From positions 266,506-330,505 of the forward strand of contig KZ111140.1 in assembly GCA_002077045.2 (NCBI GenBank): 64,000 nucleotides of DNA, given 5' to 3'. The stretch comes from Rachicladosporium sp. CCFEE 5018 (lineage: Eukaryota; Ascomycota; Dothideomycetes; Cladosporiales; Cladosporiaceae). Each line of letters begins with the position of its first letter. Within the stretch, counting starts at the first letter, position 1. Shown one piece after another: positions 31,328 through 43,039 of this stretch. The notes beneath the pieces were generated by a model, which worked only from the letters and a program-made list of their open reading frames with translations, searched no databases and was not told the DNA's origin. Position numbers and translations under genes: made by a program.

Positions 31328-33530
31328 ATGGGTGTAAGTGCCAATGCCACCCATTCCGTCCCAGCCGGCAGCATGTCCCACTTCAAGAGGACCCCACCAA
31401 GCGGCTACGTCAGGCACCTTGGAATTGCTTCAATTGCGGTGGTAGTATAACAAAGGCGCAGAAAGAGGACTAATTGAATGTGTGACAATAGCTCGCATCG
31501 AAACTCGCTGCTGCTCAAGGTGCACCAGGCGGTGCGCCTACGGCAAACTACGGCTCTGCACCGCCCCCCGGTGGCCAACAGCAATACGTGAGTGTATTCC
31601 GCAAGAGGGACATGTGACGCGGCCTGATTCTGACTTTCCGTGCAGCAAGCGTACCCAGGTCAAGTATGTGAGCTGCTTTCTCTTCCGTTGCTATCTCACC
31701 TACACAAGCTTCACTATCACTGCTGCTATATCATTAATCCTGGACGTTTAATACCGGCGCACTACCAAATTGAGAACCTGATTACCACCGCGTTACCCAC
31801 CCGCGTCGCCTACTACATATGCCCTTAGCTTCGCGACTGGCCGCAGGCGGTCAGCCTCCACCAGGAGGCGCTGCCCCATACCCATCTTCGCCATATCCGG
31901 CTCCGTTGCAGCCTGGTCGACCGCAACAAGGCGGGTACCAGTCGCCGGCGCCAGGCGGGTATCAGCAGCCTCCTGCGCAAGGTGCATACGGACAGCAGCA
32001 ATATCAGCGACCTCCACCGCCTCCACCCGGCCAGTCGACGAGTCCGTACCCCGGGCAAGCTCCTGGGCAATACGGCCAGGCACCGCCATACCCTCCGGAC
32101 AACAGTTACGGCGGCGGCTACGTTCGTGATATCCACTTTCGCCGTTGCAGTGTTCACGTGAGGGACCAGAGTATACGCTGACTGTATCTACCACAGGGCG
32201 GCGCACCTCCGCAAGGTCAGCAGGGCTACGGCGCCCCACCTCAGGGCCAGCAAGGCTACGGCGCACCTCAAGGTGGTCAGCAGTATGGTGGACAGCAACA
32301 GCAGTACCCACCTCAGGGTGGCGCAGGCGGAGCTGGCGGCGCTCCTCATGACATCGCCGGATACACGAGACAGCTAGAGCAGGCGATTCAGGAGAAGCAG
32401 CTCCAGCAATTCTACCGTCCAGGCGACCCACGTCTCCCGCAGATCGCTCAGCGGGCAGCTCAGTCGATCGACCGCCTATGCCAAGCATGGAGAATTCAGC
32501 GCGAGATCGCAGTGGACATAGTACGCCTTGCTCTCTACGACGTGATCGTCTTCATCGATGACAGCGGCTCCATGTCGTTCGAGGAGAACGGCGAGCGCAT
32601 CAAGGACTTGCAGCTTATCATGCAGCGTGTCGCATTCGCTGCTACCCTGTTCGATGACGACGGAATCGATATTCGCTTCATGAACGATGAGGAAATCCCT
32701 CTCAACGCGCTGTCTGGCATTCGCGGCGAGCAGCAGATCAACCAGATCCTCAGCACGAAGAAGTATAAGGGCTTGACGCCATTCGGCACAAAGTTGCGCG
32801 AGAAGGTGGTCGACGGAATCGCCCTGCCGAAGCTCCGCCAGCCGCGCAAGCCGATCCTGATCATTGGCATCACGGATGGACAGCCAGCTGGTGAGAACCA
32901 GAACGCGCTCATCGAGACTATTCGATACGCTATGGGAGCCACCCAGAATCTCGGACCTGGTGCGATTGCCTTCGAGTTCGCGCAAGTCGGGAACGACGAG
33001 AAGGCGACGCAGTATCTCGCTAAGCTCGACAACGATCCCCAGGTCGGTAGGATGGTCGATTGCACGTCGAGTAAGTTGCGCGCTCTGATTATGCTTTCTT
33101 TCAGTTATGCTTTGTTACCCCAGACTGACACCACCCAGACTACGAGAACGAGTCCGCCGAGATGTCGCGTGCGCAGCCTCCGGTGGACCTCACCCCCGAT
33201 CTCTGGATGCTGAAGCTCATTCTCGGTGCCATCGACCCGAGCTACGACACCAAGGACGAGAAGACCAGCATGGCGGGAGGTGCTCCAGGTGGCTACGGCG
33301 GTGCGCCACCGCAGCAGTATGGTGCGCCTCAGGGCCAGTATCCGCCTCAACAGCAGGGCTATGGTGCTCCACCTCAGCAGGGCGGCTACGGTCAACAGCC
33401 GCCCCAATACGGCGGTCAGCAGCAGCAGCAGCAGGGAGGACAGTATGGGCGCCCACCACCACCGCAGGGTCAGCAGGGCGGATATCCTGGGCAGGCGCCT
33501 CAGTATGGAGGTGGGCCACCTAGGTACTAG
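31328..33530 (+). CDS. VWA domain protein flanked by Q/G/Y/P-rich repeats
   Basis: A multi-exon gene beginning with a six-base coding exon (31328-31333, Met-Gly). It continues with 31492-31587, a tiny exon near 31646-31658, 31847-32121, 32197-33070 and 33139-33530, about 551 residues. The exact donor of the tiny exon is uncertain; the phase-compatible choice is a weak GTCAAG. The centre is a von Willebrand factor A domain: LYDVIVFIDDSGSMSFEENG with the DxSxS metal site, and PILIIGITDGQP. Both ends are low-complexity QQGYGAPPQ/PPGQYGQ-type repeats like prion-like domains. No signal peptide is seen, so it is probably cytosolic. Fungal VWA proteins of this shape are uncharacterised. Confidence 0.82.
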
Positions 33531-34238
33531 CCGTGACCTGGGTTTTCCAGTCATGCAAGAGAGATCCTGTGATCAGAAACGAGAGACACATGGGCTATGC
33601 AATTAATCGAGAAGTCATGTGATACGAGTTCAGGGCTGGCTGTTGTCGTAGCTCATCTGAGTTGCTCTGGGGCCGTCCGCAACCTCCGAGAGCAGCAATG
33701 CCATGCTCGAATATTCTCGGACTCCCTTCGTTTTCTAATCGGAAGACCACAAGTCGCTCTTCATCACTATAAACATTTCTATACCCCTTTGTGATGTCCT
33801 ACAAATGACATAGCGGTACCGCTTTGATGGGTATGAGACTGTCTTCAGAGACGGCTTGCAGAGTGTTATCTCGACGGCACGTCGAGGGCAGCATCCGCAT
33901 GCAAGTGTACTGTGAACGAGCACGAGCGGCTAGCGTCCAATCGCAGAGAATCGCATTGCTTCACGGATGTTATCGCATGGCGGTGGCATCTGCAGACCCG
34001 TTTCTCTCACTCACTGGCTGTCCTTTCACGGACCACGTACATTCACAGGTGAGCATACTGGCCATGACTGTCGATATGATTCGCTGTGTTGTCACAAGCT
34101 GTAAGTACGAGAGGGACTGAAGGATGCGTCGTCCTTGTTTGCTACCAGTGCCGAACAAAATCAGGTCCAGATAGCTCTCGGGGTCATCACTTACTGTACA
34201 CTCTTTCTAGCAGCTGAGTACCAGCCAATCAGCCTACC
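33531..34238. other. intergenic
   Basis: About 700 bases, no supported gene. Confidence 0.5.
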
Positions 34239-35330
34239 ATGGCCCCCAATCATGAAATCTCGTCATCTGATGGCGAACGCGATGCGATACCACTCACCGC
34301 TACTGCGAACCTAAGCCTCGGGCACGACAATGCAGCCGATGCCAGAGTCACCTCCAACCAAGTTCACCAGCGTCTCGGCGATCCGATTGCGCAGGTCCAG
34401 AATGCCACTCTAGCCAGTAGACCGTCTCGATCGCCCTTCCCTCGCTATTTCGACCCCGAGAACCCTGATGCGGACCATCATGTGCACCTGCCCTACTCGC
34501 AGCCTCAGGCCAGACTCCTATTGACTTCGCAGCTTCCCGTCAGCTCCCCTGAGCCGGTACCTCACTCTCTTCAATCGGCCCTCGCCAACCGCTTTCCAGC
34601 ACACCGTTTCGAAGCCGGAGGTGATCTCGATCCGAACGAAATGCCACCAATCTTTCTACACGACGTCCTAATGCTTCCTGGCTCACTCGCGAACATCATT
34701 GGCAAAGCTTCACCACAGGACATCATCCATCAACTTACACCAGCTCGTGTCAATGGTCTCAGGACGTTCGTCCAGCCGAAGACGACACTACCTATCCTCT
34801 CGCCGTACATCATTCCAGGACAAAGCGCGCACGGCCTACTTTTCTTCGGCTCTGGTCGACGTTCACGCAAGCGGATTGAACGACACTACCAGCCCAGCGC
34901 TCAGAGGGTGGAGGTTGAGGCAACGTACGAGGTAGTCGTTGCGGGTCGTGATGAGGGACAAGAGACGCGCCTAGAGCAACGCACCGTCATGGCTTCAGTC
35001 TATGTGTGGTCGTGCTCTCTGTTCCACTTCGCTGCAGAGCCTGATGGTAGTCGAGGCTGGACACTGGAGGACTTCCTGGCGGGTACGTACGACGCACAGA
35101 CTATCTACTATGACTACGAGGATCCGGAGTATTACTTCCACGGCTTGAGGGAGGAGGGCGCGTTCGAGCTTACTGGACCGACTGCTGAGATTCCCAAGCG
35201 TGTAGAAGTCGAGATGGGCTCAGACCTCGAGGCTGAAGAAGCCGGAAAAGCAGTGGCGGTGTCAATGATTGGATGTTTCGTAAGCGTGGAGGACATATGT
35301 GACGAGACTGTTGGGGATGGTAAGGGCTGA
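34239..35330 (+). CDS. AIG2/gamma-glutamylcyclotransferase-like protein
   Basis: Single-exon, 363 residues. After a disordered first 130 residues comes LHDVLMLPGSLANIIG, which occupies the place of the YGSLM start of the GGCT/AIG2 fold. It is followed by LTPARVNGLRTFV and a later VMASVYVWSCSLFHF strand, then EDFLAGTYD. The classical Tyr-Gly of the substrate loop reads His-Asp here (HDVLMLPG), so cyclotransferase activity is doubtful. The overall pattern matches fungal AIG2-like proteins. The acidic C-terminus has no motif. Confidence 0.65.
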   Translation: MAPNHEISSSDGERDAIPLTATANLSLGHDNAADARVTSNQVHQRLGDPIAQVQNATLASRPSRSPFPRYFDPENPDADHHVHLPYSQPQARLLLTSQLPVSSPEPVPHSLQSALANRFPAHRFEAGGDLDPNEMPPIFLHDVLMLPGSLANIIGKASPQDIIHQLTPARVNGLRTFVQPKTTLPILSPYIIPGQSAHGLLFFGSGRRSRKRIERHYQPSAQRVEVEATYEVVVAGRDEGQETRLEQRTVMASVYVWSCSLFHFAAEPDGSRGWTLEDFLAGTYDAQTIYYDYEDPEYYFHGLREEGAFELTGPTAEIPKRVEVEMGSDLEAEEAGKAVAVSMIGCFVSVEDICDETVGDGKG

Positions 35331-35559
35331 GATCGATTATGAGTAACTTGTTGGATATTGAAATGGTGACCTTGAGCCTTTCGACCGATTTCCTTGCACT
35401 GACGCACACATCTGCTCTGATTGCTTGACCGTCCGTGTCGAAATTAGTAGCACTGACGGCGCACGTCCTAAGCACATCATGGAGGCGCGCCTCGCCGATG
35501 TTTTGACGTCCAGCTCACGGTGACCTAGACATAGGTCTACAGCCTGTGAGTACATCATT

Positions 35560-37084
35560 TCAGAGCTTCACGCCGCTTGTCTGCCCTTGCCACGCCTTGG
35601 CCGCCCATTCTTCGACATCCTGGAACAGCTCTGCAGGTTTCTCCATCGCCTAGTGTACGGTCAGCAACGTCTGCAGTGAATCCTTAATTTTACGTACCGC
35701 GAAGTGGCCTCCACTGTCATGCTGGCTATAGTGCACTAAGTTACCTAGCGTAGCCGCCCAGCTACCAGGGACAGGGAAGATATCCTTCGGGAAGAACGAG
35801 TAGCCGAGAGGCTTGTCGGTAAAGGCGCTCTTTGCCGGGGTCTTGTTAGGCATGAACTACGTTGGACATGTCAGAATCTGCACAGTACTGTCGTGTATCA
35901 ATCCGATCTCACTGAGGTGACTTGGCCTTGACGGGGACGTCCTTCGCTTCCATTAGTTTCCTACGAAAAGTCAGCATAGCATACGATCAAGTCCATGCTC
36001 CTGGTTCAATGAGCTTACACCACGGTATGGGTAGATGCATCGAGGGAATGTATCTGTCAAATAGTAGAGGGTCACGCTCTCGAGTATACGATCCAATGGC
36101 GGATCTTCGTCTGTCCACTGGAGAATATTAGCTCTGTCATGCGGATTGATCGATGCTCCCGATCATTACTTCAAGGAACTTCTCCCCTATCCTGCAAGTA
36201 CAGTCAGCGGTGGGTTATGCCCTCCCATGGGCACTCAGCACTCACCAACTCAGCATTGCAATAGGACTCGCACTTAGCGCCAGGCCAATTGTAGCAGTCC
36301 TTGATCCATGCTCGAACGCATACGCAGATCCCGTACTCATGAAATCATTCACCCGAGGTAAAGCTTCCTTCTCCAAAGCGCTCACCTCCAGCTCCGCGTG
36401 GTTCTCCGGCGGAGGCATGCTGATCATGTTGAGATGAAATCCCACGCACGCATCAGATCTCGAGGCCTGTGTACGGCTGACTCTAGATCCGAGATCGCCT
36501 CCCTGCGCAAGGTACGCAGCGAAGCCGAGACCGCGCATCAACTTGTCTAGGCACAACGAAGCTTGAACCATGCCGTAGTCCTGGTCAAGAGGTGGACCCG
36601 AGCTGTAAGCGTAGCCTGGTAGTGACGGGACAATGATGTGATACGGCGAGGTCTCTGGCGTGTACTTCCTCTTCACCAGATCGAGCATGTCAAGGAACTC
36701 TAGAACACTGCCTGGCCAGCCGTGGTAGAAGGCGATCGGGATTGCGCCTTTCTTCTGAGAGTACAGCGCAATGAAGTGAACGTCGATAGTAATTCCGCCA
36801 TCGTCTGTAATTGGCACAGTGAAGTTCGGATATGAGTTGATGCGGTCTTCATGCTTTCTCCAGTCGAACGAGGTGGACCAGACTTCTTTGGCGTTCGCGA
36901 GCCATTCGCGCTTCATGCCATACCGACGTCCGGCACCGGTGTTCTCGAAGGATGCTGTGCCAATGGGCGAGAGCTTCACCAGATCCTTGAGCAGTTGCAA
37001 CTTCTCCTCTGAAGCATGAGCTCTGAATGGTTTGGGGGAGATGGTGGCGCCTGAAGGAGCGATAGAGTAGTCCGCCATAGTCAA
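35560..37084 (-). CDS. epoxide hydrolase (alpha/beta hydrolase, EHN domain)
   Basis: Six exons (36246-37084, 36170-36191, 36019-36117, 35913-35960, 35698-35856, 35560-35649) join in phase to 418 residues. The N-terminal EHN domain holds IGTASFENTGAGRRYGM. The oxyanion motif is HGWPGS (residues 121-126), the nucleophile is Asp197 in QGGDLGSR, and the catalytic His is in QHDSGGHFA. WIGEKFLE-WTDEDPPLD reads correctly across the second intron. The short exon 35913-35960 is placed by phase and canonical splice sites only. Juvenile-hormone-type epoxide hydrolases of fungi detoxify epoxides or act in secondary metabolism; no cluster is visible here. Confidence 0.87.
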
Positions 37085-37883
37085 TCAAAGCAAAGGGCAC
37101 CGCTGAGAGATCGCTACTAATGTGTGGTATAGAAATGCACTCGACCTACCGTGCAAGCGGTAGGGAGGCCCCTCCTGTCTTTATACCCGCGTCTGGATCC
37201 GTCTGTCGTGATGGCTTTACCTCTCTCGCCCCACTCCATCGAGCATCCGCGGCATAGCTGGCAATTGATGATGTAGCTTACCAAGTCAGACGATGATCTT
37301 TGCTACTTCTATCTACCGCAGTGGCATCGTTATCCAGTGCTTAGGTGATGAATGTTAACTCCTAGACGGTGTTGTCGAAGGGCGGTGTCAGCGCGGAGTT
37401 CAGCCAAGATTGCAGTTCGAACGCCGAGCTATGGCAATGTCACCGGACGGCTTCACGACCTGAGGTATTTGCTATACATGCTGAGATTGAAAAGTAATCC
37501 TGATCACCCTGGTCTATTTGGCCATTCACCAGGAACATCCGCCACTAAACGGACGGCCCCCAAAACGGTCGCTTACGACCATCGCCGCTTGATGCACAAT
37601 CCTGCATCTTCCTCTTGTGCTCTTGCCACGATATGCACACATGTACCAGAGGAACTTGACGAAGTAGGCCGCCTCAACGTCTTGTAATCCGACTCAGTGG
37701 TCAGCTCTCACCTACCCAGTACTTCGGCACATATCCTCTACCGGAGCCGATGTGCTATGCGCAGACCAGTCACTGTCACTGATGGTTGCCGCAAAATCCA
37801 TCGCCCATTATTGACTATGCGATTATTCGAGGCTACCCACGTGCGCTCGACGCATTCGAGATCCCACGCCAAAGCTGCTCGAC
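37085..37883. other. intergenic
   Basis: Promoter of the epoxide hydrolase and 3' flank of the GH16 gene. A TTTATA box lies at about 37179. No other gene seen. Confidence 0.5.
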
Positions 37884-38975
37884 TCAGCTGATGCTCAACA
37901 GTAAGCTTACGACCAGCCAGGCGAACCGGGAAAGCACAATTAGCCCAATCTGTGGAGCGCCACTGGCATGCGTCGGACTTGTCGCGCCTGTCGAACTATT
38001 CGCTTGCGACGGCGGCGGATTGAAGAAGAATGTTGGCTTTCCATCCAGAGTGGGCGGTCCCGATTGCTCCGGGATCGGACAGACAGTCACCGCGCCATCA
38101 CACCCCGGTATCTCCTCACCACCGGCGACGTTGAAGTACGCCTTCACGTAAGCGATCGCGGTCATCGCGTCCTCCGTCGGCGGTCCCATACTCCACCCTC
38201 CGTTCCCGTTACTCCAATGTGACAGCAATAGATGCCCAGGCGCGTCCGGAACATTCTCAGTATAGGTACTGATCTTCACACCATCGAGGTAGAAGTTCAC
38301 GCGGGCTGGCAGCCAGTCGTAGCGGTACTCGTGATACTCGTCTAATAGCGCCAGGCCCGCGTCGTACTTTTGATAAGTCGATGTGCCAGCTGCATCGAAG
38401 CCATGCGCTGCAGCTGCGCCGGATTGCAAGATCGTGTTTACAATGGAAGCGTTCTTCGAAAGGTACTCGACATCGATCTCTTGCGTGTCGTTGCGGTACC
38501 AGAAAAAAGCTGAGCACGTTCCGTTGACGCCAGTGACTTTCATCCCGACCCTGAAAGTGCCGTAGAAGATGTCTGTGCGGTTCGTGGCTAGCTCTGCGCC
38601 AGTCACTATGCCATCCACGAGATCTTTGCGAACAACAAGCTGCAAACCGGGATCACCGCCTCGGGCACCTGGGCCACTCCATGTCCCATCAGGCAGCGGG
38701 TTCGGGACGATGTTCTCTAGTAGGTTCGACCTGCCATAAGCTCCACGTGACTGTGCCGCCGTCTGATTCCAGATCTGCGGCTGCCATGTGGTCCCCTCAA
38801 TCCCGGAGTAGGCGACCGAGGAGATGTGTAGGAATTCGGTTTCAATCGAGTGCGTGAAGAAGGTCGCAGTGTAATTGGAGGTCTGAAGGGAGAACCCGCA
38901 TTCGCATACTGCGTAGGCGTGCGTGATCAGAGTAAGTACGAGGTTGGAGACAGAGACAGTCTTGCGAGCCGTCAT
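37884..38975 (-). CDS. GH16-family glycosidase/transglycosylase, GPI-anchored type
   Basis: Single exon, 363 residues. A hydrophobic signal peptide at the N-terminus ends around ITHAYA. The GH16 catalytic motif is EIDVEYL (ExDxE, two catalytic Glu). Around it are FYGTFRVGMKV, SAFFWYRNDTQ, YRYDWLPARVNFYLDGV and HWSNGNGGWSMGP, the last a typical fungal GH16 signature. Several N-glycosylation sequons (NYT, NQT, NRT, NGT, NDT) are seen. The C-terminus is a Ser/Pro-rich stretch followed by a hydrophobic tail, which suggests a GPI anchor. Likely a beta-glucan-acting enzyme of the cell wall. Confidence 0.88.
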   Translation of the reverse strand: MTARKTVSVSNLVLTLITHAYAVCECGFSLQTSNYTATFFTHSIETEFLHISSVAYSGIEGTTWQPQIWNQTAAQSRGAYGRSNLLENIVPNPLPDGTWSGPGARGGDPGLQLVVRKDLVDGIVTGAELATNRTDIFYGTFRVGMKVTGVNGTCSAFFWYRNDTQEIDVEYLSKNASIVNTILQSGAAAAHGFDAAGTSTYQKYDAGLALLDEYHEYRYDWLPARVNFYLDGVKISTYTENVPDAPGHLLLSHWSNGNGGWSMGPPTEDAMTAIAYVKAYFNVAGGEEIPGCDGAVTVCPIPEQSGPPTLDGKPTFFFNPPPSQANSSTGATSPTHASGAPQIGLIVLSRFAWLVVSLLLSIS

Positions 38976-39470
38976 ACTTGCGCCAGAAAACTGAACGAAT
39001 TGGCTGTTGTGCTGCTTTCGGGTGTAATCATGAACTTGACGCCTGCCGAGTTGTTGTCGATCGGAGCTGGAATCGCCAAAATATCAAGCGCGATATTCAC
39101 TGACCATGCACCAGGGTCCCTGCAGCCATCCGCCGTTGTACAACGCGAGATCAACGGTGACGACAACGACTGACGTCGAACGCCATACATGCTGTACCAA
39201 GGAGTCGGGTGTGACACGTCCACGATTGTCACTTTGGACTGGAAGGTGCGGCTCACTGATCCGTGAAGCACCTCAATTTTCAAGAGATTAGCAAAATGCT
39301 TGCGCAGAGCTACAGATAGCAATATATCGTGCGCCTCTTTCGTGGTAGCTTTTACTGCCGTGCGCCATTCGCTCGTAACGTCATTCATCATGCACTTCCG
39401 TGCCCAGCCAGATGCCAACAGATCCGTATGTATGTCCACCTCACGACGCCATGGCGCCTTACGTGTGCTC
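38976..39470. other. intergenic, 3' of the RasGEF gene
   Basis: A 192-codon open frame crosses this stretch on the minus strand but overlaps the last exon and intron of the RasGEF gene and shows no domain; not annotated. Confidence 0.5.
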
Positions 39471-42400
39471 TCACAAGAAGCCAGATTCCGACAGTAATCT
39501 GCACACCCGGTCAGCGTCTCACTCAGCAGCGATGTCTTAATCGAATACACTCACCTCGCAATCTTCTCATCCTCCCTCTCCCTCGGCTCAACGTGCAGAC
39601 TCCGCTCATACATCTCATGCACATCCCCGGCAGTCTGCATATTATGCAAAATATACTCCTGCAGCTCCGGCACAGCCTGCAGTCCGTAAGGCACGTTCTG
39701 ATACTGCTGGATATCCCTAATGACCTCTGCAGTCTTGGCCCGCTTCGCAAAATTGATAAGCTGACTCTTCTTAATGATACTCGGGATGCCATCTTCAATA
39801 AATGTCAAATCCGTGAGATAGATGCCGAAAAATGGTATGCAGGGCGGGACGGCTTTTTGCAGCGCTTCGCGGTACTCGAGGAAGTTCTTCGTGGAGCCCA
39901 TAAGTTTGCGCATGGATTCGAGGACTTGGGTCGTGCGGGCGTTGACTTGCTGCCAGGTGCGGTTGAGGCGGTGGATGGGCGCGGAGCCGAGCGCGGAGAT
40001 GATGGAGGTTAGGCAGGAGAAGTTGCTCAGAAAGCGGCATTTGTCGGCTATGGCGACGAAGTGCTTGATCACTACTACGCGGCGTTTGACGTCTGCTTGC
40101 GTGAGGATCATCTGCGCAACCCAGTTTGTGAGTTGATTGGAGTGGAGGATGAGAGCTTTGACATTCGCGGCTGGGTCGAGGGTAGGGTCGCCGACTTTCT
40201 TGTGCCAGGTTTTGTTGAGGCATTCGGTGGGTTTTATCTTGCCGTAGAGGCGGGACTCGATGATTGTGAGTTGGCGGGCGAATTCGAGGGCGTCTATGTC
40301 GAGGAATTTGAGCTTCTTCATGTTTTTTGGGACGATCGGGGGAGGTGCTTGAGAGTTCATTGTGAGAATTAGCTTCTTGCTGGAAGCATCTTGGCCGCGC
40401 ATTCGCTGCTCGATAGCTGTCATTAGTGGACCAGCTCCTGGCGTGCTTGTGGACTGTACAGTGTCCTTTGCGAAGTTGTACACCCGCTGCATGAGCTGCT
40501 GGCTAGCCTCGTCGCTGCCCTCCATCCAGTAGGTGTCGAACCACGACTTCAGGATGTTGACCACTCGAAAGCGGATCGGCTTCTGCTTCTTGTCAACCCA
40601 AGTCTGCAGGTTCGGACCTGCTAAGCCAGGTGGTGGCTGTAAGGTCCATCGCTTGACTAGCATGTCAAACAGCTCAGGAGCTGTAGTGAACGATCGATAC
40701 GTGAGTAGAAATGTGTTGTTGAAGTGCGAGTCCAGCCGATCGTGCCTCGTCAATTGCTCGACGAGAGCAGTCAAAGTACCTCCACGAAGCTGCGGAACCT
40801 CAGTCTTGGTATCGTACGCTATCTCGCCCTCGTGGTCCAGCTGTAGATATTCAGGAACTTCCTCAGCATCTCGCGGCGTCGCAGGCACTTCGCCGAAGAA
40901 TCGCTTGACCTTCGAGTTCTCGACATTGCGCTGCATGTCTGCCGCCGGATTGGCGCCATCCGGATACGATTTCGACTGCCCGATATCTGCCAGCATCTGC
41001 GGCCGCAGACTGCTCGAGCCATTGCGGATATGTGATTCGTAAGCTGCGCCTCCATCGGTCAAGCGATGTGGATCTCGCTCAATGCCATGCTCCGAAATCA
41101 TCAATTCTGATAGTAGCTGCAATGAGAAGAGGATTTGCGACGCGGACGTATCGAGGTCCCGCCCGATAGACCTCACTCTGTTGAGACGCTCTTCGAGCGA
41201 GCTGCCGCGCACTTCTGCCCACTCGTCTGCAAGAGGACTCGCCACTGCTTGACATGCCATCACCAAATCCGATGCAGAATCGTACAGTTTTTGCTTCTGC
41301 TCGGCAAAGTCATTGATCTGCGGATTCGTGAAGTCCGATCCCAAGGGTGCTAGATTAATCGACTCCACTGTAGACAGGTACGGTCGGCACACTTCGATCA
41401 CTTGACTACCTTGCCGACAGATATTGTCGCCAATCTTGCGATGCTTTTGAGGCGTAATAAGCTTCTCCCGCAAGATCAGATGCTCGTCCAGCCTCCGAAT
41501 ACTCGTCACAACAAGCCTCTTCAAATCCTCCATCCGTTCCAGCAAAGCCTGATCCAGCTGCGCCGTAGGCTCCGTTACAGCATCCGGCTCATCATCCATG
41601 AAAGACATAGAAGCCATCGGATCCTTCGCCAACAACCCATTGCTCTGCCAGTTTGCCGCAATTCTATTTCCAGACACAAACCCCGGCGTCAAGCGGGGGA
41701 TGTCTTCCCCACGCTGCTGCCGTGCCACTTCCACAAACCCATACACGCCGTGTAGCACGCCGTCGGCTTCCTGCAGACACTTGGCTTGCGAGTCTGGTGC
41801 TGGCCAGTCCGCGGCGGCGATGTGGGAGGACAGGACCAGCTTGGAGAAACGCGACATCATCTCGCGGAAGTGCGGGTAGAGGGCTTTATTGGTCGAGATG
41901 ATGGAAGGGTTGCCGGAATGGTTGTCGGTTGTGCCGGATCCGGCGGCGAGCAGCAGGCGCAGGTGGTCCGAGATGTCCTCGGCACGGCGGACGTACTCTG
42001 AGCGCTCGCGGTTGTTGATGACTTCTCGGTAGCGCTGGATGGCTCGGCGTATGTCCTCCATCATGGCATTCCAGGTGAGTGGTACGGCATACGCGTCGTC
42101 GAAAAAGCGCCGAGGTGGCAATGAAGTCGTGGACAACGCGGCAGGTGCGTTGGCAAAGGAAGTCATCGTTGTACCAATCGGCGGGATGCCCTGTTGAATT
42201 GCGGAGAAAGATGGGTTGTTCATGCTGGCGAGATTCGATTGCGACCGGTTCGTTGATACTGCATTGAGTGAGTCCATTGACGTGGCTGGTGACACGCCAT
42301 CTGATAAGTACGACCGACGACGACGATGCTAGAATGAAATCGCGTTAGTCCCATTTCTAAGACATGAGAGAATAATCAGTAGAGATCTACTCACGCTCGA

Positions 42401-43039
42401 ATGCTTCGATCCATTAGTATACGAAGTCTCCTCCGTCTCCGAAGCCGAAGCATAATCCGTCTCATCATCACGCTCATACCCCGGCGCCATAATATCAGCA
42501 GGCGGCCTTGTCTGATCCGGGATGTAGATATTCGTCCGATCCAGCGGCCCAGACTCGTTGCTCGAAGTAGGCGCCTCGAGAGGCAACTCCATTCTACTAT
42601 CCCCCGTCAAAGTGTTGAAGTAGAATAACCTCCCATCGGGCGTAGCCTGCGGTATCCAGAACGCCGCCTCTTCCTGCGTACTAGTAGGCAGCGCATCGTG
42701 CTCCGCCAGACTGCCATTCACAGCTCCCCTGCCAAAGCTAGCATCCAGTCTTATCTCGTGTTCGCCGAACTCGTCCTCTGACTCCTCCGTCTCGGACTCC
42801 TGCCCTCGAAGTCCGCTGCCATCGTCGAAAGACGACACAACTGCGCAGTAATTGCTCGGAAACCAGCCTCGTACGCCATTGATCACTCCGTCCCACCATC
42901 CGCTCTCGAGCTGTGTTATGACTTGTATAATGTCGCCTTGGCGGAAGCTTAGGCTCGTCCGGTCGTCTGCATCGTAGTCGTAGAGTGCGCGGACGTAGAG
43001 CTGGCCAGCTGGCGACACAGTACTGGCGAGGCCGTTCAT
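39471..43039 (-). CDS. CDC25: Ras guanine-nucleotide exchange factor, Cdc25 type with SH3
   Basis: Activates Ras by catalysing GDP release, upstream of cAMP signalling at the plasma membrane. Exons 42395-43039, 39555-42328 and 39471-39498 join to 1148 residues. The SH3 domain is at residues about 12-70 (YVRALYDYDADDRTSLSF, GVRGWFPSNYC). A WW-like patch follows (AAFWIPQATPDGRLFYFNTL). The RasGEF-N module has GGTLTALVEQLTRHD, and the catalytic domain has IDALEFARQLTIIES and NLTxx-type helices (NFSCLTSIISALGSAPIHRL). The 28-base last exon completes EDEKIARLLSESGFL, the usual fungal Cdc25 end; the longer frame stops three bases early without it. Confidence 0.92.

Noticed and set aside
38972..39550. 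192-codon open frame on the minus strand after the RasGEF gene
   Set aside because: It overlaps the last intron and exon of the RasGEF gene, whose 28-base terminal exon gives the expected Cdc25 C-terminus; no domain in the frame.
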